From Streptomyces mexicanus (GTDB taxonomy: Bacteria; Actinomycetota; Actinomycetes; Streptomycetales; Streptomycetaceae), in NCBI RefSeq assembly GCF_902506575.1, contig NZ_LR732544.1, positions 6,462,748 to 6,526,747 of the forward strand: DNA of 64,000 nt, written 5' to 3'. Both the position numbers and the translations under genes were made by a program. Positions 1 through 8,498 of the stretch are shown in pieces. Numbering within the stretch: position 1 is the first letter of the stretch; each line of letters opens with the position of its first letter. A model generated the notes under the pieces. The model had not been told where the DNA came from. It worked only from the letters and a program-made list of their open reading frames with translations, and searched no databases.

Positions 1-160
1 CGGGGCGGGGGGGGGGGGGGCGGGCGGGCGGGGGGCTGGCGCGCCGGGGGGGGGGGGGGGGGGGCGCCGGGGGTGGGCCGGTCCCGGCCCCTGCCCCCCC
101 GCGGCGTCCGCGGCCGGGGGGGGCGCCCCCGCCCGGTGGGGGGGGCGACGCCCGCCGGCG
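1..160. other. Poly-G low-complexity edge, probable artefact
   Basis: Long runs of G broken by a few C and single T or A bases fill the window edge. No codon structure is visible. The same texture returns at 10.12-10.25 kb. It resembles low-quality base calls rather than genomic sequence, although the true bases cannot be known from here. Confidence 0.6.
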
Positions 161-190
161 GTGGTGCGGGCCGTCAGGGCAGATGCGGGC

Positions 191-736
191 TCACTCGGCC
201 AGGGCGTCGGCGAGTTCCGTGGTGGCCCGGGCGACCTCGCCGTCCTCCTCGGCCAGCAGCGCGTGCAGCGCACCGCGCCGGGCCCGGACGGCCTGCCGCG
301 CCCGCCGCTCCCACACCACGGGATTCTCCCGGTGGTTGAGGAGCTTGGGGTAGACGGCCGCGACGGACTCCCACTGCCGGGCGTCGGCGATGCTCCTGAG
401 CAGCTGGATGATCTGCGGCCGGCAGGTCACCTGCGGCAGCTGGGCCAGCTCCCACAGGAACGGGACGGTGGCCGCGGTGGCCTGTTCCACCACGAAGCCG
501 TACTGGCAGATCCGGGTGCGCAGCTCCTCCAGCGCGGCCCGGGCGGCGTCGGCGTCGTCCCCGGCCAGGGTGCGCAGCAGCCGAGGGATGTCGGCGGCGG
601 AGCCGGTGGAGTCCCTGATCTCGCTCCAGGGCACCTGGTCCAGGGCCGTCAGTGGCGTCGCGGCGGCCCTGCCGCCCGAGGGAAGGGCGTTGCTGGCGCG
701 GTGTGTGCTCGGCTGCTCCGTCGGTGCGGTGCGCAT
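191..736 (-). CDS. Hypothetical protein, HEAT-repeat-like
   Basis: This encodes about 181 residues. I chose the ATG at 736 because the upstream in-frame extension to 868 is proline and arginine rich and looks like shadow. The body is helical, with regularly spaced motifs such as DIPRLLRTL, ATVPFLWELAQL and IIQLLRSIADA, which resembles HEAT or ARM repeats found in actinobacterial proteins of unknown role. No catalytic motif, signal peptide or membrane segment is visible. The 3' end abuts the poly-G edge, so its left neighbour is unknown. The gene runs divergently from the DUF397/helix-turn-helix pair. Function is not recognised. Confidence 0.7.
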   Translation of the reverse strand: MRTAPTEQPSTHRASNALPSGGRAAATPLTALDQVPWSEIRDSTGSAADIPRLLRTLAGDDADAARAALEELRTRICQYGFVVEQATAATVPFLWELAQLPQVTCRPQIIQLLRSIADARQWESVAAVYPKLLNHRENPVVWERRARQAVRARRGALHALLAEEDGEVARATTELADALAE

Positions 737-1078
737 GGCGTCGGGCCTTTCCGAGGCGGTCGTATGGGGGGACGGCGGTTCAGGCAGGGCATGCGGGTCG
801 GCGATCCGGCACCGGCCGTGCGGGCACCGCGTGGTGCGGACCCGCTGGTCACGGGCGGTGGGGCACACGGCATCGCTCCTGATGCCACGTCACCGACCGG
901 CGTCGCTATGGGGGTTGACGCCCTGGCTATTATCCACGCTGACAGCGTCCGCGTGCAATTGCAGGCGAAATTTCTCGTGAAAGTGCGCGGGACGGGGAAG
1001 AGTTCGGCCAGATGCGGCCGACCCCGTCGACAGACCGGGCGCGGCTCACGGCGGAACGTGAACAGCAAGGAGACTGCG
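737..1078. other. Divergent intergenic region
   Basis: This 342-base region between divergent genes is locally less GC-rich around 900-980. It contains TTGACG at 915-920, which could be a -35 element, and the 10-bp palindrome TGCAATTGCA at 954-963. It probably holds the promoter of the DUF397 gene and perhaps an operator for the helix-turn-helix protein encoded at 1419. No small ORF with a good ribosome site was seen. Confidence 0.35.
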
Positions 1079-1309
1079 GTGCCACCAGTGCAGAACGGAG
1101 TGCGGGCCAGCTCGTTGGACGCCCGCTGGATCAAGAGCAGGCACAGCAACGCCACGGGCAACTGCGTGGAGATCGCCGCCCTGGCCGGCGGTGGCATCGC
1201 GGTGCGCAACTCACGCGATCCCGACGGTCCCGCCCTGGTCTACACACCGGCGGAACTGGCGGCGTTCCTGGCGGGCGCCAAGGACGGCGAGTTCGACCAT
1301 CTGCTGTGA
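1079..1309 (+). CDS. DUF397 domain protein
   Basis: A 76-residue protein with the DUF397 signature: W-IKSRHSN, then NCVEIA, then VRNSRDPDGPALVYTPAELAAFL. The GTG at 1079 is preferred because AAGGAG lies at 1067-1072. Such small acidic proteins are found all over Streptomyces genomes next to a DUF5753 helix-turn-helix protein, which is the case here at 1419. In characterised examples (the WhiJ/AbaA-type and Scr1-like pairs) the small partner modulates the regulator's effect on development or antibiotic production. An antitoxin-like role is inferred from family only. Confidence 0.9.
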   Translation: MPPVQNGVRASSLDARWIKSRHSNATGNCVEIAALAGGGIAVRNSRDPDGPALVYTPAELAAFLAGAKDGEFDHLL

Positions 1310-1418
1310 ACCGGAAGGGACTTGGCGGCTTGGGACCTCTTCGGCGGACGACCGCACCCCGCCGCGGGAGGGTGCGATAGTGTAGGTCTCGAGTCTGCCG
1401 GTCCACTGGGGAGTCAGG

Positions 1419-2339
1419 ATGTCCGCCGAGCCGCATCGCCTCTCCCGTCTCGAACCGTATCTGGACCGGTCCGAGCCGGCCCCGACGCTGCTGAAGATGC
1501 TGGTCGGCGTCCAGTTGGCGGGCTTCCGCGAGGACGCCGGCATGTCCCAGGAGCAGGCGGCACGCGCACTCGGCTTCAGTGCCGCGAAACTCTCGCGCAT
1601 CGAGTCCGGCAAGGGCCGCCGCCCTCCCGCGGAGGGTGACGTCCGCGCCCTGCTGCGGCTGTACGGAACGGGCGAGCACGAGTGCTCGGTCATGCTGAAG
1701 CTGCTGCGGCGCGCGGGTGAGCCGGGCTGGTGGCAGCGCTACGACAAGCGGCTGATGCCCGAGTGGTTCGACCGGCTGGTCGGGCTGCAGGAGGCGGCCG
1801 AGGCGATCCGCACCTTCGAGATCCAGTACGTCCCCGGCCTGCTGCAGACCCCGGCGTACGCCCGGGCGGTGGTGGAGCGCGGCCTGCCGACCGCGTCCGC
1901 CGGCGAGGTCCAGCGGCGTGTGGAACTGCGCACCCGCCGCGCGCAGTTGCTGACGCGTCCCGACGCACCCCAGTTGTGGGCGGTCATCGACGAGTCGGTG
2001 CTGCTGCGAGTGCTGGGCAGCCGCGAGGTCATGCGGGAACAGCTGGAGCATCTCGTGCGGATGGCACAGCGCCCCCATGTGACGGTGCAGATCGTGCCGC
2101 TGGACGTGACCAACGCGTCCGCGCCCAACACCCCCATCACCTACCTGAGGTTCGGCGGTCTCGACCTGCCCGACGTGGTGTACCTGGAGCACATCCGCAG
2201 CGCCAACTTCCTCGAGGACCGCGACGAGACGGAGGAGTACCGGATCGCCCTGGACCGGCTGGCCGACGAGGCGCTGACTCCCCAGGAGTCGATCGAGTTG
2301 CTGCGCAGGACGACGAAGGAACGCTACGGAACCTCCTGA
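1419..2339 (+). CDS. XRE-family regulator with DUF5753 domain
   Basis: A 306-residue protein. Residues about 30-85 form a Cro/C1-type helix-turn-helix (QLAGFREDAGMSQEQAARAL followed by SAAKLSRIESGKGR). The remainder is the DUF5753 domain, with the family-typical FEIQYVPGLLQTPAYARAV and, near the C terminus, YLEHIRSANFLEDRDE. The ATG at 1419 is preceded by GGGGAG. It belongs to the WhiJ-like group and lies 109 bases after its usual DUF397 partner. It is a cytoplasmic DNA-binding protein whose target is probably the intergenic region at 737-1078 (inference). It converges on the methyltransferase gene through a shared terminator. Confidence 0.92.
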   Translation: MSAEPHRLSRLEPYLDRSEPAPTLLKMLVGVQLAGFREDAGMSQEQAARALGFSAAKLSRIESGKGRRPPAEGDVRALLRLYGTGEHECSVMLKLLRRAGEPGWWQRYDKRLMPEWFDRLVGLQEAAEAIRTFEIQYVPGLLQTPAYARAVVERGLPTASAGEVQRRVELRTRRAQLLTRPDAPQLWAVIDESVLLRVLGSREVMREQLEHLVRMAQRPHVTVQIVPLDVTNASAPNTPITYLRFGGLDLPDVVYLEHIRSANFLEDRDETEEYRIALDRLADEALTPQESIELLRRTTKERYGTS

Positions 2340-2377
2340 GCGCGCGCCTCCCGGCCGATCGAGGGTCGGCATCCCCG

Positions 2378-2422
2378 CGAGCGTCCCCGTGGACCACGGT
2401 CGGTGATCCGCGGGGACGTTCG
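2378..2422. terminator. Bidirectional hairpin terminator
   Basis: The 15-base arms at 2378-2392 and 2408-2422 are inverted repeats (CGAGCGTCCCCGTGG and its partner) with two mismatches that still allow G-U pairs and a 15-base loop. They sit between convergent genes. No T run follows, which is common in Streptomyces. Confidence 0.6.
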
Positions 2423-2460
2423 TCATCCGCAGCAGGCGGCGTACGTCCCGGCCCGTCCGG

Positions 2461-3279
2461 TCAGCGGACTATGCCTATGCCGCCGAACTCGATCCACTCC
2501 TGGGTGAGTTGACGGGGGGCCACCTCGCTGTCGGGCCGCCAGGTGGACACCTCCACCAGGCCGGGTTCGAGGATCTCCAGCCCCTCGAACCACTCGGCCA
2601 CGTCCTTCTCCTCACGGACCCGGCCCCAGTGGCCCTGAGTGGCCTGGGCCATGAAGTCGGTGACGAAGGCGCGCACCTCGGGGTCGTCGCTGACCAGTTG
2701 GCACATCAGCATGATGCTGCCGGGCACGAGCCGTTCGCGGACCCGCCGGACCACCGCGAGCGGACCGTCGGTGTCGCTGTCCGGGATGCAGTGGAACACC
2801 GAGTTGAACAACACGGCCACCGGCCGGGAGAAGTCGATCAGGCGCTGGGTGTCCGGGTGCGCGAAGATCTCGTCGGTGCTGCGCATGTCGGCGTGGATCA
2901 CCGCGGTGCGCTCGTCCTGCTGCAGCAGGGCCCGGCCGTGCACCAGCACCATGGGGTCGTTGTCGACGTAGACCACGTGTGTCTGCGGGTCGATGCGCTG
3001 GGCCACCTGGTGGACGTTGTCCTGGGTGGGCAGGCCGGAGCCGTGGTCGAGGAACTGCCGGATGCCGTACTCCTCGGCGATCGTCCTGACGGCCCGCTGC
3101 AGGAAGCGACGGTTGTTCAGGGCGAGCCGGCGAGTGCTCGGGACGACCTTGTCGAGTTCCTCGCAGGCCACGCGGTCCGCCGCGTAGTTGTCCTTGCCGC
3201 CGAGGTAATGGTCGTACATGCGCGCGGCGGTCGGCACATTCTCGTCGATCTTCGTGGACAGCTTGTTCTCCGTAGGCAT
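2461..3279 (-). CDS. S-adenosyl methyltransferase (DUF574 type)
   Basis: A 272-residue protein when started at the ATG at 3279; upstream in-frame sequence to 3420 is not convincing. It carries the family hallmarks: ARMYDHYLGGKDNYAADR near residues 19-36, a SAM-binding FLDHGSGLPTQDNVHQVA segment, VYVDNDPMVLVHGRALL, and a C-terminal half ending in EWIEFGGIGIVR. This family (PF04672) is abundant in Streptomyces and is predicted to fold as a Rossmann methyltransferase. Substrates are unknown, so no reaction can be assigned. It stands alone, convergent to the helix-turn-helix gene. Confidence 0.9.
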   Translation of the reverse strand: MPTENKLSTKIDENVPTAARMYDHYLGGKDNYAADRVACEELDKVVPSTRRLALNNRRFLQRAVRTIAEEYGIRQFLDHGSGLPTQDNVHQVAQRIDPQTHVVYVDNDPMVLVHGRALLQQDERTAVIHADMRSTDEIFAHPDTQRLIDFSRPVAVLFNSVFHCIPDSDTDGPLAVVRRVRERLVPGSIMLMCQLVSDDPEVRAFVTDFMAQATQGHWGRVREEKDVAEWFEGLEILEPGLVEVSTWRPDSEVAPRQLTQEWIEFGGIGIVR

Positions 3280-3517
3280 CGCTCCCCCAGATTCGCCGAA
3301 TCCACCGCGCCAACTGGGCCGGTGCGACAGAGCGTACATCCTACGGATCCCGTGGTCCGCCGAAACAGAGGGCGGAACGGCGACCACCGGGCGCACACGC
3401 CCCAAGTGCCCGATCGTCACGAATTCTTCACGCCGTGGAGTCCATCAAGCGCCCCGATATGAGTACTCGCCCAGTGCGCCGCAGAAGCCGTCGTCAAGAC
3501 CGGACCAGGGGGGCGCC

Positions 3518-3715
3518 GTGGTACTCGTCGCTGTTCTGTTGCTGCCGCTCATGGCCGTGCTGCTGCTCGTCATGGACCAGGTGGAACAACGTGTGTGCGC
3601 ACCGGGCCCGCGGCGGAGCCGGCACGCCGCCCGGCGGGCGCGCGCACGTCTGCGTCCGCGCCTGTTCCCGGGTGGTCGCCGGATGGTGAAAAGCCCCGCC
3701 TTAAAGGAGCCTTAA
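3518..3715 (+). CDS. Small membrane protein, unknown function
   Basis: A 65-residue ORF starting at GTG 3518 after a G-rich ribosome site (CCAGGGGGG). Residues 1-19 form one hydrophobic helix (VVLVAVLLLPLMAVLLLVMD), followed by an arginine-rich cytoplasmic tail with ARRARARLRPRLFPGGRR. This layout of a single membrane anchor plus a basic tail is common among short Streptomyces hypothetical proteins. It could be a small membrane-associated regulator, but nothing in the sequence says so. It lies between a divergent methyltransferase gene and the GH64 gene. Confidence 0.55.
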   Translation: MVLVAVLLLPLMAVLLLVMDQVEQRVCAPGPRRSRHAARRARARLRPRLFPGGRRMVKSPALKEP

Positions 3716-3845
3716 CGACTCGTTAAGCGTCACCGCGTCTTCGACCGGATTTGCGAACAAGCGCGGACGAAAAGGGATGCCGAGCCGCGGCGGCCCGTTG
3801 GCGAGGGCGGCGGCGCTGCGTAGCATTCGGGACCCGCACCGGTGG

Positions 3846-3859
3846 TGAGAGCGCTCTCA
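3846..3859. promoter_or_regulatory. LacI-type operator upstream of GH64
   Basis: TGAGAGCGCTCTCA is a perfect 14-bp palindrome 56 bases upstream of the glucanase ATG. It matches the shape of LacI-family sugar-regulator operators in Streptomyces (the CebR box is TGGGAGCGCTCCCA). Repression relieved by beta-glucan oligosaccharides is the likely logic; the regulator gene is not in this window. Confidence 0.75.
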
Positions 3860-3914
3860 GCGCTGCCGCCGGGCGTTCATTCCCCTTTGCCGAGCGCAAG
3901 GAGACACCCCCCAC

Positions 3915-5108
3915 ATGGCACCTCGTCATCAGCGCACCCTCGGTCGCAGGAAGTTCCTGGCCGCCCTCGGCGGCGCGGCGGTGGCGGCGCCCGTCGTCGC
4001 CGCGATCGCCCCGCACGCCCTGGCCGACCCCGCACGCACGTCCGCGGCGGCGGGCGGACTTCCGCTGGCGATCGTCAACAACAGCGGGTCCTTCGCCGAC
4101 GACTCCGTCCACGTGTACATCGTGGGCAACCAGGACGGGCGGCAGGTGCGGGTCACCCCCGACGGGACGCTCGCGCCGATCGCCGTCTCGGACAACGGCC
4201 CGGACGGCTTCACGGACTACGCGATACCCCTGGCGGGCGGCGGCCGGACCACGCTGTCCCTGCCGTACATGTCCGGCCGGATCTACGTGTCGCTGGGCCA
4301 GAAGCTCAAGCTGCGGGCCGTCACCGACGGCAACGGCAACCCCGCCCTGCAGTATCCGGCGGGCTGGGTGTCCTCGGACCCGAACTATCCGGTCCTGCAC
4401 GACTGCGCCGAGTTCACGTACAACGCCTCGGGCATGTTCTGCAACACCACCATGGTCGACATGTTCAGCGTGCCGCTGAGCATCCGCCTCACCGGCGCCC
4501 AGGACCAGACGACCGGCACCGTGCGCGACGGCGGGCGGGCCGCCGCCTTCGCCGCCGTGCGGCAGGCCGGGGAGTTCGCGGGGCTCGTCGTGGACGACAC
4601 CCGGATCATCGCCCCCGGGCACGGGCTGGACGCCGGGCTGTTCCCCAAGGACTACTTCGCCCCGTACATCGACGAGGTCTGGACCACCTACGCGGGCAAG
4701 GACCTCACCGTCACCACCGGTGCGGGCACCTTCACCGGCCGGGTGCGGGGCGGCAGGCTCACCTTCACCGGGCCGGCCCAGGTCGCCTTCGACAAGCCCT
4801 CCACCCGGGACGTGCTGTTCTGCGACGGCGCGCTGGCCGCGCCGAACGACGGGACGACCGGCCCCGTCGCCGCGGTGCTCGGCGCCGGGTTCAACCGTTC
4901 GACGCTGCTGTCCGCCGCCGCCCAGCCGGTGACCGACGCCTCCGCCTTCTACCGCACGGCGCTCACCAACCACTACGCCAAGGCCATGCACGCGGCGACC
5001 GCGGACGGCCGGGCCTACGGCTTCGCCTTCGACGACGTGGCGGGCTTCGCCTCCTACATCCAGGACTCGGCACCGACCGGCATCACCCTGACGCTCACGC
5101 CGTTCTAG
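3915..5108 (+). CDS. Secreted GH64 beta-1,3-glucanase
   Basis: A 397-residue exported enzyme. Residues 1-38 are a Tat-like signal, with RTLGRRKFLAALGG, a hydrophobic stretch and an ALA-type cleavage site. The mature part matches glycoside hydrolase family 64: LPLAIVNNSGSFADDSVHVYIVGNQ, then SLPYMSGRIYVSLGQ and the DGCAEFT-like DCAEFTYNASGMFCNTTMVDMFSVP segment. GH64 enzymes release laminaripentaose from beta-1,3-glucan of fungal walls outside the cell. No carbohydrate-binding module follows, so this is the catalytic domain only. A ribosome site (AAGGAGAC) precedes the ATG, and a 14-bp palindrome upstream suggests sugar-responsive repression. Confidence 0.9.
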   Translation: MAPRHQRTLGRRKFLAALGGAAVAAPVVAAIAPHALADPARTSAAAGGLPLAIVNNSGSFADDSVHVYIVGNQDGRQVRVTPDGTLAPIAVSDNGPDGFTDYAIPLAGGGRTTLSLPYMSGRIYVSLGQKLKLRAVTDGNGNPALQYPAGWVSSDPNYPVLHDCAEFTYNASGMFCNTTMVDMFSVPLSIRLTGAQDQTTGTVRDGGRAAAFAAVRQAGEFAGLVVDDTRIIAPGHGLDAGLFPKDYFAPYIDEVWTTYAGKDLTVTTGAGTFTGRVRGGRLTFTGPAQVAFDKPSTRDVLFCDGALAAPNDGTTGPVAAVLGAGFNRSTLLSAAAQPVTDASAFYRTALTNHYAKAMHAATADGRAYGFAFDDVAGFASYIQDSAPTGITLTLTPF

Positions 5109-5208
5109 GCACGGCGACGCCCACGCTCCTCCGGGCACGCCGACGCCCACACCTCTGCGGGCACGGCGTCGGCGTGCGCCGGGCGGGGCGGCGTAGCAGC
5201 GTGGTGGT

Positions 5209-6333
5209 GTGCGGAAGCTGCCTGGGCCCAGGGCGCGGCGGGATCCCGCCCGGCGTGGCTGGCTGCGGGGCGCCCCGCCGCCGCGTTGGGTACGGGTGCT
5301 GCCGGTGGCCCTGGCCGTCGTCGTGTGCGCGGTGACGCTGCTGAGCCCGGACCCCGTCGACATCGGCTTCCTGCTGGGCGCCATCCCGCCGCTGGCCGTG
5401 ATGTCGTACGGGCCGCTGGCGACCGCGCTCATGGGAGCCGTCGCGGTGGTCCTGCTGGCCGTGCCGGTGTTCCGGCTGGGCCATCCCGGCAATACCGACC
5501 TGGAGACCGTCTGCTTCGTCGCGGTCCTCAGCGTGGTCCTGGCATTCGTGCGCAGCCGCCGGGACACGCAGCTGGACCTGGAGCGCACGATCGCCGAGGC
5601 GGCGCAGCGCGCCGTCGTTCCGCCGCTGCCGCCGCGGGTCGGCCCGGTGCGCTGCGCCGGCCTGTACCGGGCGGCCCAGCGCGGCGCGCTGGTCGGCGGG
5701 GACTTCTTCGGCGTGCGGGCGAGCCCCTACGGTGTCCGCGCGGTCCTGGGCGACGTGCGGGGGCACGGCCTGGCGGCGGTGTCCACGGTCGCCGCGCTGC
5801 TCGGCAGCTTCCGGGAGGCGGTGCTGGACCGGCCGGATCTCACCGCGGTCGCGGCCGCCCTCGACCGCCGTCTGGTGGTGGACTCGGCCCAGGTGCGGCA
5901 CGCGGAGCTGTTCGCCACCGCGGCGCTGCTGGAGTTCGCCGGCGACGCGCGGTCGGTGCGCGTGGTGACGTGCGGGCATCCGCCGCCGGTCCTGCTGCGG
6001 GACGGGCGGGCCACCGAGATCGAGGTGGCGCCGTGGACGCCCCTGGGGCTCGGCCTGTCGGAGGGAGTGCCGCGCCAGGACGGCCGGCAGGTGGCGCTGC
6101 GGCCGGGCGATGTGCTGTTGCTGGCCTCCGACGGCGTCTTGGAGGCCAGGGACGCCCACGGCGCGTTCTATCCGCTGCTGGAGCGGCTGCCCCGCCTGGC
6201 CGACCGGGATCCGGCCGTCCTCGCCGACCGTGTCCTGGCCGATCTCCTCGCACACTGCGCGGGCGTGCGCGACGACGTCACCCTGCTCGTCCTCGCCCCC
6301 TGTCCGTCCTCGGGCCCGTCCACGGCTCCCTGA
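5209..6333 (+). CDS. Membrane-anchored SpoIIE-type PP2C phosphatase
   Basis: A 374-residue protein starting at a GTG. Residues about 28-120 contain four hydrophobic helices, followed by a short linker (RRDTQLDLERTIAEAAQRAVVPPLPPR) and a PP2C/SpoIIE phosphatase domain. Metal-binding motifs are visible: GGDFFG, LGDVRGHGLAAV, and ASDGVLEARD followed by RDDVTLLVLAP. The family dephosphorylates anti-sigma-factor antagonists, and Streptomyces has dozens of them. The domain acts in the cytoplasm, tethered to the membrane. The 100 bases upstream hold degenerate direct repeats of CACGGCGACGCCCAC type. It is convergent with the MFS gene, 12 bases apart. Confidence 0.88.
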   Translation: MRKLPGPRARRDPARRGWLRGAPPPRWVRVLPVALAVVVCAVTLLSPDPVDIGFLLGAIPPLAVMSYGPLATALMGAVAVVLLAVPVFRLGHPGNTDLETVCFVAVLSVVLAFVRSRRDTQLDLERTIAEAAQRAVVPPLPPRVGPVRCAGLYRAAQRGALVGGDFFGVRASPYGVRAVLGDVRGHGLAAVSTVAALLGSFREAVLDRPDLTAVAAALDRRLVVDSAQVRHAELFATAALLEFAGDARSVRVVTCGHPPPVLLRDGRATEIEVAPWTPLGLGLSEGVPRQDGRQVALRPGDVLLLASDGVLEARDAHGAFYPLLERLPRLADRDPAVLADRVLADLLAHCAGVRDDVTLLVLAPCPSSGPSTAP

Positions 6334-6345
6334 GCGCGGCCGGGG

Positions 6346-8055
6346 TCAGGCCGCCGGGGCGCAGGCCCCGGTGCAGAGGTCGTCGTGGGCGGGGGCCGCG
6401 CAGGGGACGGGTGCCGGCCGGGGGGACCCGGACCGCTGAGCGGGCACCGGCGGCACGGAGCCGACCGTGACCGGCTCGAACGTCACCGGTGCGGGCACGA
6501 CCGGATCGAACGTCACCGATGCGGGCACGACCGGCTCGGGCACGGCGGACTCGGCGGTGACCGGCCCGCCCGTCACCGGGGCGCCCGTCACCGGAGCGCC
6601 CGACACCGGCTCGACCGTCACCCGCTCGGTCGTGACCGGAGCGCCGGCGAGCAGCGGCCCGGGGGTGACCGGGACGACGGGAATCCGGGCCTCCCGATCG
6701 CGCCGCGCGCGGCGGTCGCGCAGCAGGGCGCCGCCGCCGATGGCGCCGGCGATGAGGCCGCCGCCCATGACCAGGGCGCCCCTGGCCCCGGCGACCTGCA
6801 TGAGCAGGCCCAGCAGCGGCGGGCCGACGAGGCTCCAGCCCGTGGAGGCGGTGCGCCACACGCCGAGGACCCGGCCGCGCAGGTGGGCCGGCGGGTCGGT
6901 CTGCAGGACCGTCGTACCGGCGGTGTCGGAGACCGATTCGATCACGGCCATCGGCGCGACGAGCAGCAACAGGATCCACAGGCTCGGGGACAGCCCGGCG
7001 GCGATCTGCAGCAGGGCACCGGTGGCGGCGAGCGCGCCGACCAGGCGCACCGAGGGGCTGCGCAGGCGGCCGGCCAGTACCGCGCCGGCCACGCCGCCCA
7101 CCGCCAGCACGGTGGAGACCGTACCGAAGGCCCCGGCGGCGCCGCCGAGCGGCCCGGTGACCAGCACCGCGAGGGTCAGGCCGTAGTTCCGGCCGAAGAC
7201 GCTGCTGAGCGCGGTGATCCCGGCCAGCGCCACGAGCCGTGGCCGGCGCAGGAAGAACCCGACGCCGTCGCGGGCGCCGGTACCGCGCCGCGCGGGTTTC
7301 GCGCCGCCGGGCAGCCCACCGCGCCCGTCGCCCGCCGCCCCCGGCCCGGCGGCGGGGTGCGGGCGCAGGAAGGGGATCACCGCGGCGACGGCGAGGAAGG
7401 ACACCCCGTTCGCGGCGTACGCCGCCGCCGGGCCCCACCAGCTGACCACCACCCCGGCCAGGGCGGTGCCGCCCACGCGTCCGGCGCCGCTGACCACGGA
7501 GCCGAGCGCGATCGAGGAGGGCACGTCCTTCGGTGGCACCAGGTCGTTGCCGAGCAGCGCGCAGGCGGGCGCGTCGACGGTGGCGATCAGGCCGGTCACG
7601 GCCGCGAGCGCCATGAGCACCGGGACGGTGAGGTGGCCGGTGACGACCAGCCCGGCGGTGAGGAAGCCGACCAGCGCGAGCAGGGCCTGGCTCACCGAGG
7701 CGGTGAGCCGGCGCGGCCAGGCGTCGACCGCGGCGCCGCCGGTCAGCCCGAGCAGCAGCCCGGGGGCGGCCTGCACGGACAGGGACAGGCCGGTCGCCGC
7801 GGCGGAGCCGGTCAGGTGCAGCATGAGCAGGTTCTGGGCGGTCAGCTGCATCCAGGTGCCGGCGTTGGAGACCAGGTTGGCCGCCGACCACAGGCGCATG
7901 TCGCGGTGGCGCAGCGCCCGCCACGGGGCACGGTCCTCGCCCGTCGCCGCCCGGCGGTCCGGCCGGCGGCCGGGGAGGCGGAGGGAGGGCAGGACCACGC
8001 GGCGCGGTGCGGTCGCGGGCACGGGGGCAGGAGGAGCTGAGCTGGGTGAGGCCAC
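6346..8055 (-). CDS. MFS exporter with repetitive C-terminal tail
   Basis: About 569 residues if started at GTG 8055; a GTG at 8175 would add 40 arginine-rich residues, and neither has a clear ribosome site. The core has about 12 membrane helices and MFS_3/enterobactin-exporter features: WRALRHRDMRLWSAANLVSN, GTWMQLTAQNLL, and the loop DAWPRRLTASVSQ. It probably exports a metabolite or drug. The last roughly 90 residues are a proline/valine/threonine repeat (PVTGAPVTGAPVTGGPVT) absent from typical members. It lies downstream of the PucR gene in the same direction but separated by a terminator. Confidence 0.82.
   Translation of the reverse strand: MASPSSAPPAPVPATAPRRVVLPSLRLPGRRPDRRAATGEDRAPWRALRHRDMRLWSAANLVSNAGTWMQLTAQNLLMLHLTGSAAATGLSLSVQAAPGLLLGLTGGAAVDAWPRRLTASVSQALLALVGFLTAGLVVTGHLTVPVLMALAAVTGLIATVDAPACALLGNDLVPPKDVPSSIALGSVVSGAGRVGGTALAGVVVSWWGPAAAYAANGVSFLAVAAVIPFLRPHPAAGPGAAGDGRGGLPGGAKPARRGTGARDGVGFFLRRPRLVALAGITALSSVFGRNYGLTLAVLVTGPLGGAAGAFGTVSTVLAVGGVAGAVLAGRLRSPSVRLVGALAATGALLQIAAGLSPSLWILLLLVAPMAVIESVSDTAGTTVLQTDPPAHLRGRVLGVWRTASTGWSLVGPPLLGLLMQVAGARGALVMGGGLIAGAIGGGALLRDRRARRDREARIPVVPVTPGPLLAGAPVTTERVTVEPVSGAPVTGAPVTGGPVTAESAVPEPVVPASVTFDPVVPAPVTFEPVTVGSVPPVPAQRSGSPRPAPVPCAAPAHDDLCTGACAPAA
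6460..6650. repeat. Degenerate tandem repeats in MFS 3' end
   Basis: Units such as GGCACGACCGGCTCGAACGT and CGCCCGTCACCGGGG recur with variation. They are translated on the minus strand as repeats of PVT, GAPVT and VPEPV in the transporter's C-terminal tail. Unit lengths stay multiples of three, so the frame is kept. Confidence 0.7.
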
Positions 8056-8498
8056 GAAAAGACGCTTTGCGTGAGAGACCGGACGGCGTTCCGTGCTGTG
8101 GCGCCGGCGGCGTCGGGCGGCTCGACGGTGAGGCGCGGCCGGGTACGGCGGCTGCCCGTCCTCCCGGACGGGCACAGCAGCTGCCCATCTTCACAGACGG
8201 CACGGGACGGTCGGTGCGCGCACCGGCCGCGGTCGGGCGCCGCGCGCGCCAACGGGCTTGCCCGGCAAGGAAGTCGGCGGTGCGGTGGTGTTGCTCACAG
8301 GGGCGGCGGTGGCCCGGGCGCACGAGGGCGCGGCTGTGATCCGCGTCCCAGGCGGGACCGGGCCCCCGCACCGGTCCCGCCTCCTTGGCGCGTCGAACCT
8401 ATGGGATCACGGTTGTGGCCGAAACCGTGCCGGTGCCCGTTCGGGCGGGCGCGGGACTCAGCTGTGCACAATCGCGTCCGCGTTGCCCGCGGTCGCCC
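8056..8498. other. Intergenic region, PucR to MFS
   Basis: A 443-base stretch holding two perfect hairpins: a strong one at 8351-8381 close to the PucR gene end and a 9-bp stem with a 4-base loop at 8153-8174 just upstream of the MFS gene. No convincing small ORF is seen. The MFS promoter should lie here but no clear boxes stand out. Confidence 0.4.
8351..8381 (-). terminator. Hairpin terminator after PucR gene
   Basis: GGCGGGACCGG at 8351-8361 pairs perfectly with CCGGTCCCGCC at 8371-8381 across a 9-base loop. It lies 118 bases past the PucR stop codon, with no T run, as often in Streptomyces. Confidence 0.6.

Noticed and set aside
1-160. G-quadruplex or telomere-like structure at the window start
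   Set aside because: The G runs look like poor base calls and lack the palindromes of Streptomyces chromosome ends.
3723-5588. 621-residue minus-strand ORF over the GH64 gene
   Set aside because: Low-complexity Gly/Arg/Val composition and full overlap with a gene with signal peptide and family motifs.
6460-6650. CRISPR array
   Set aside because: Units are degenerate, GC-rich and translated in frame; there are no spacers of constant length and no cas genes in the window.
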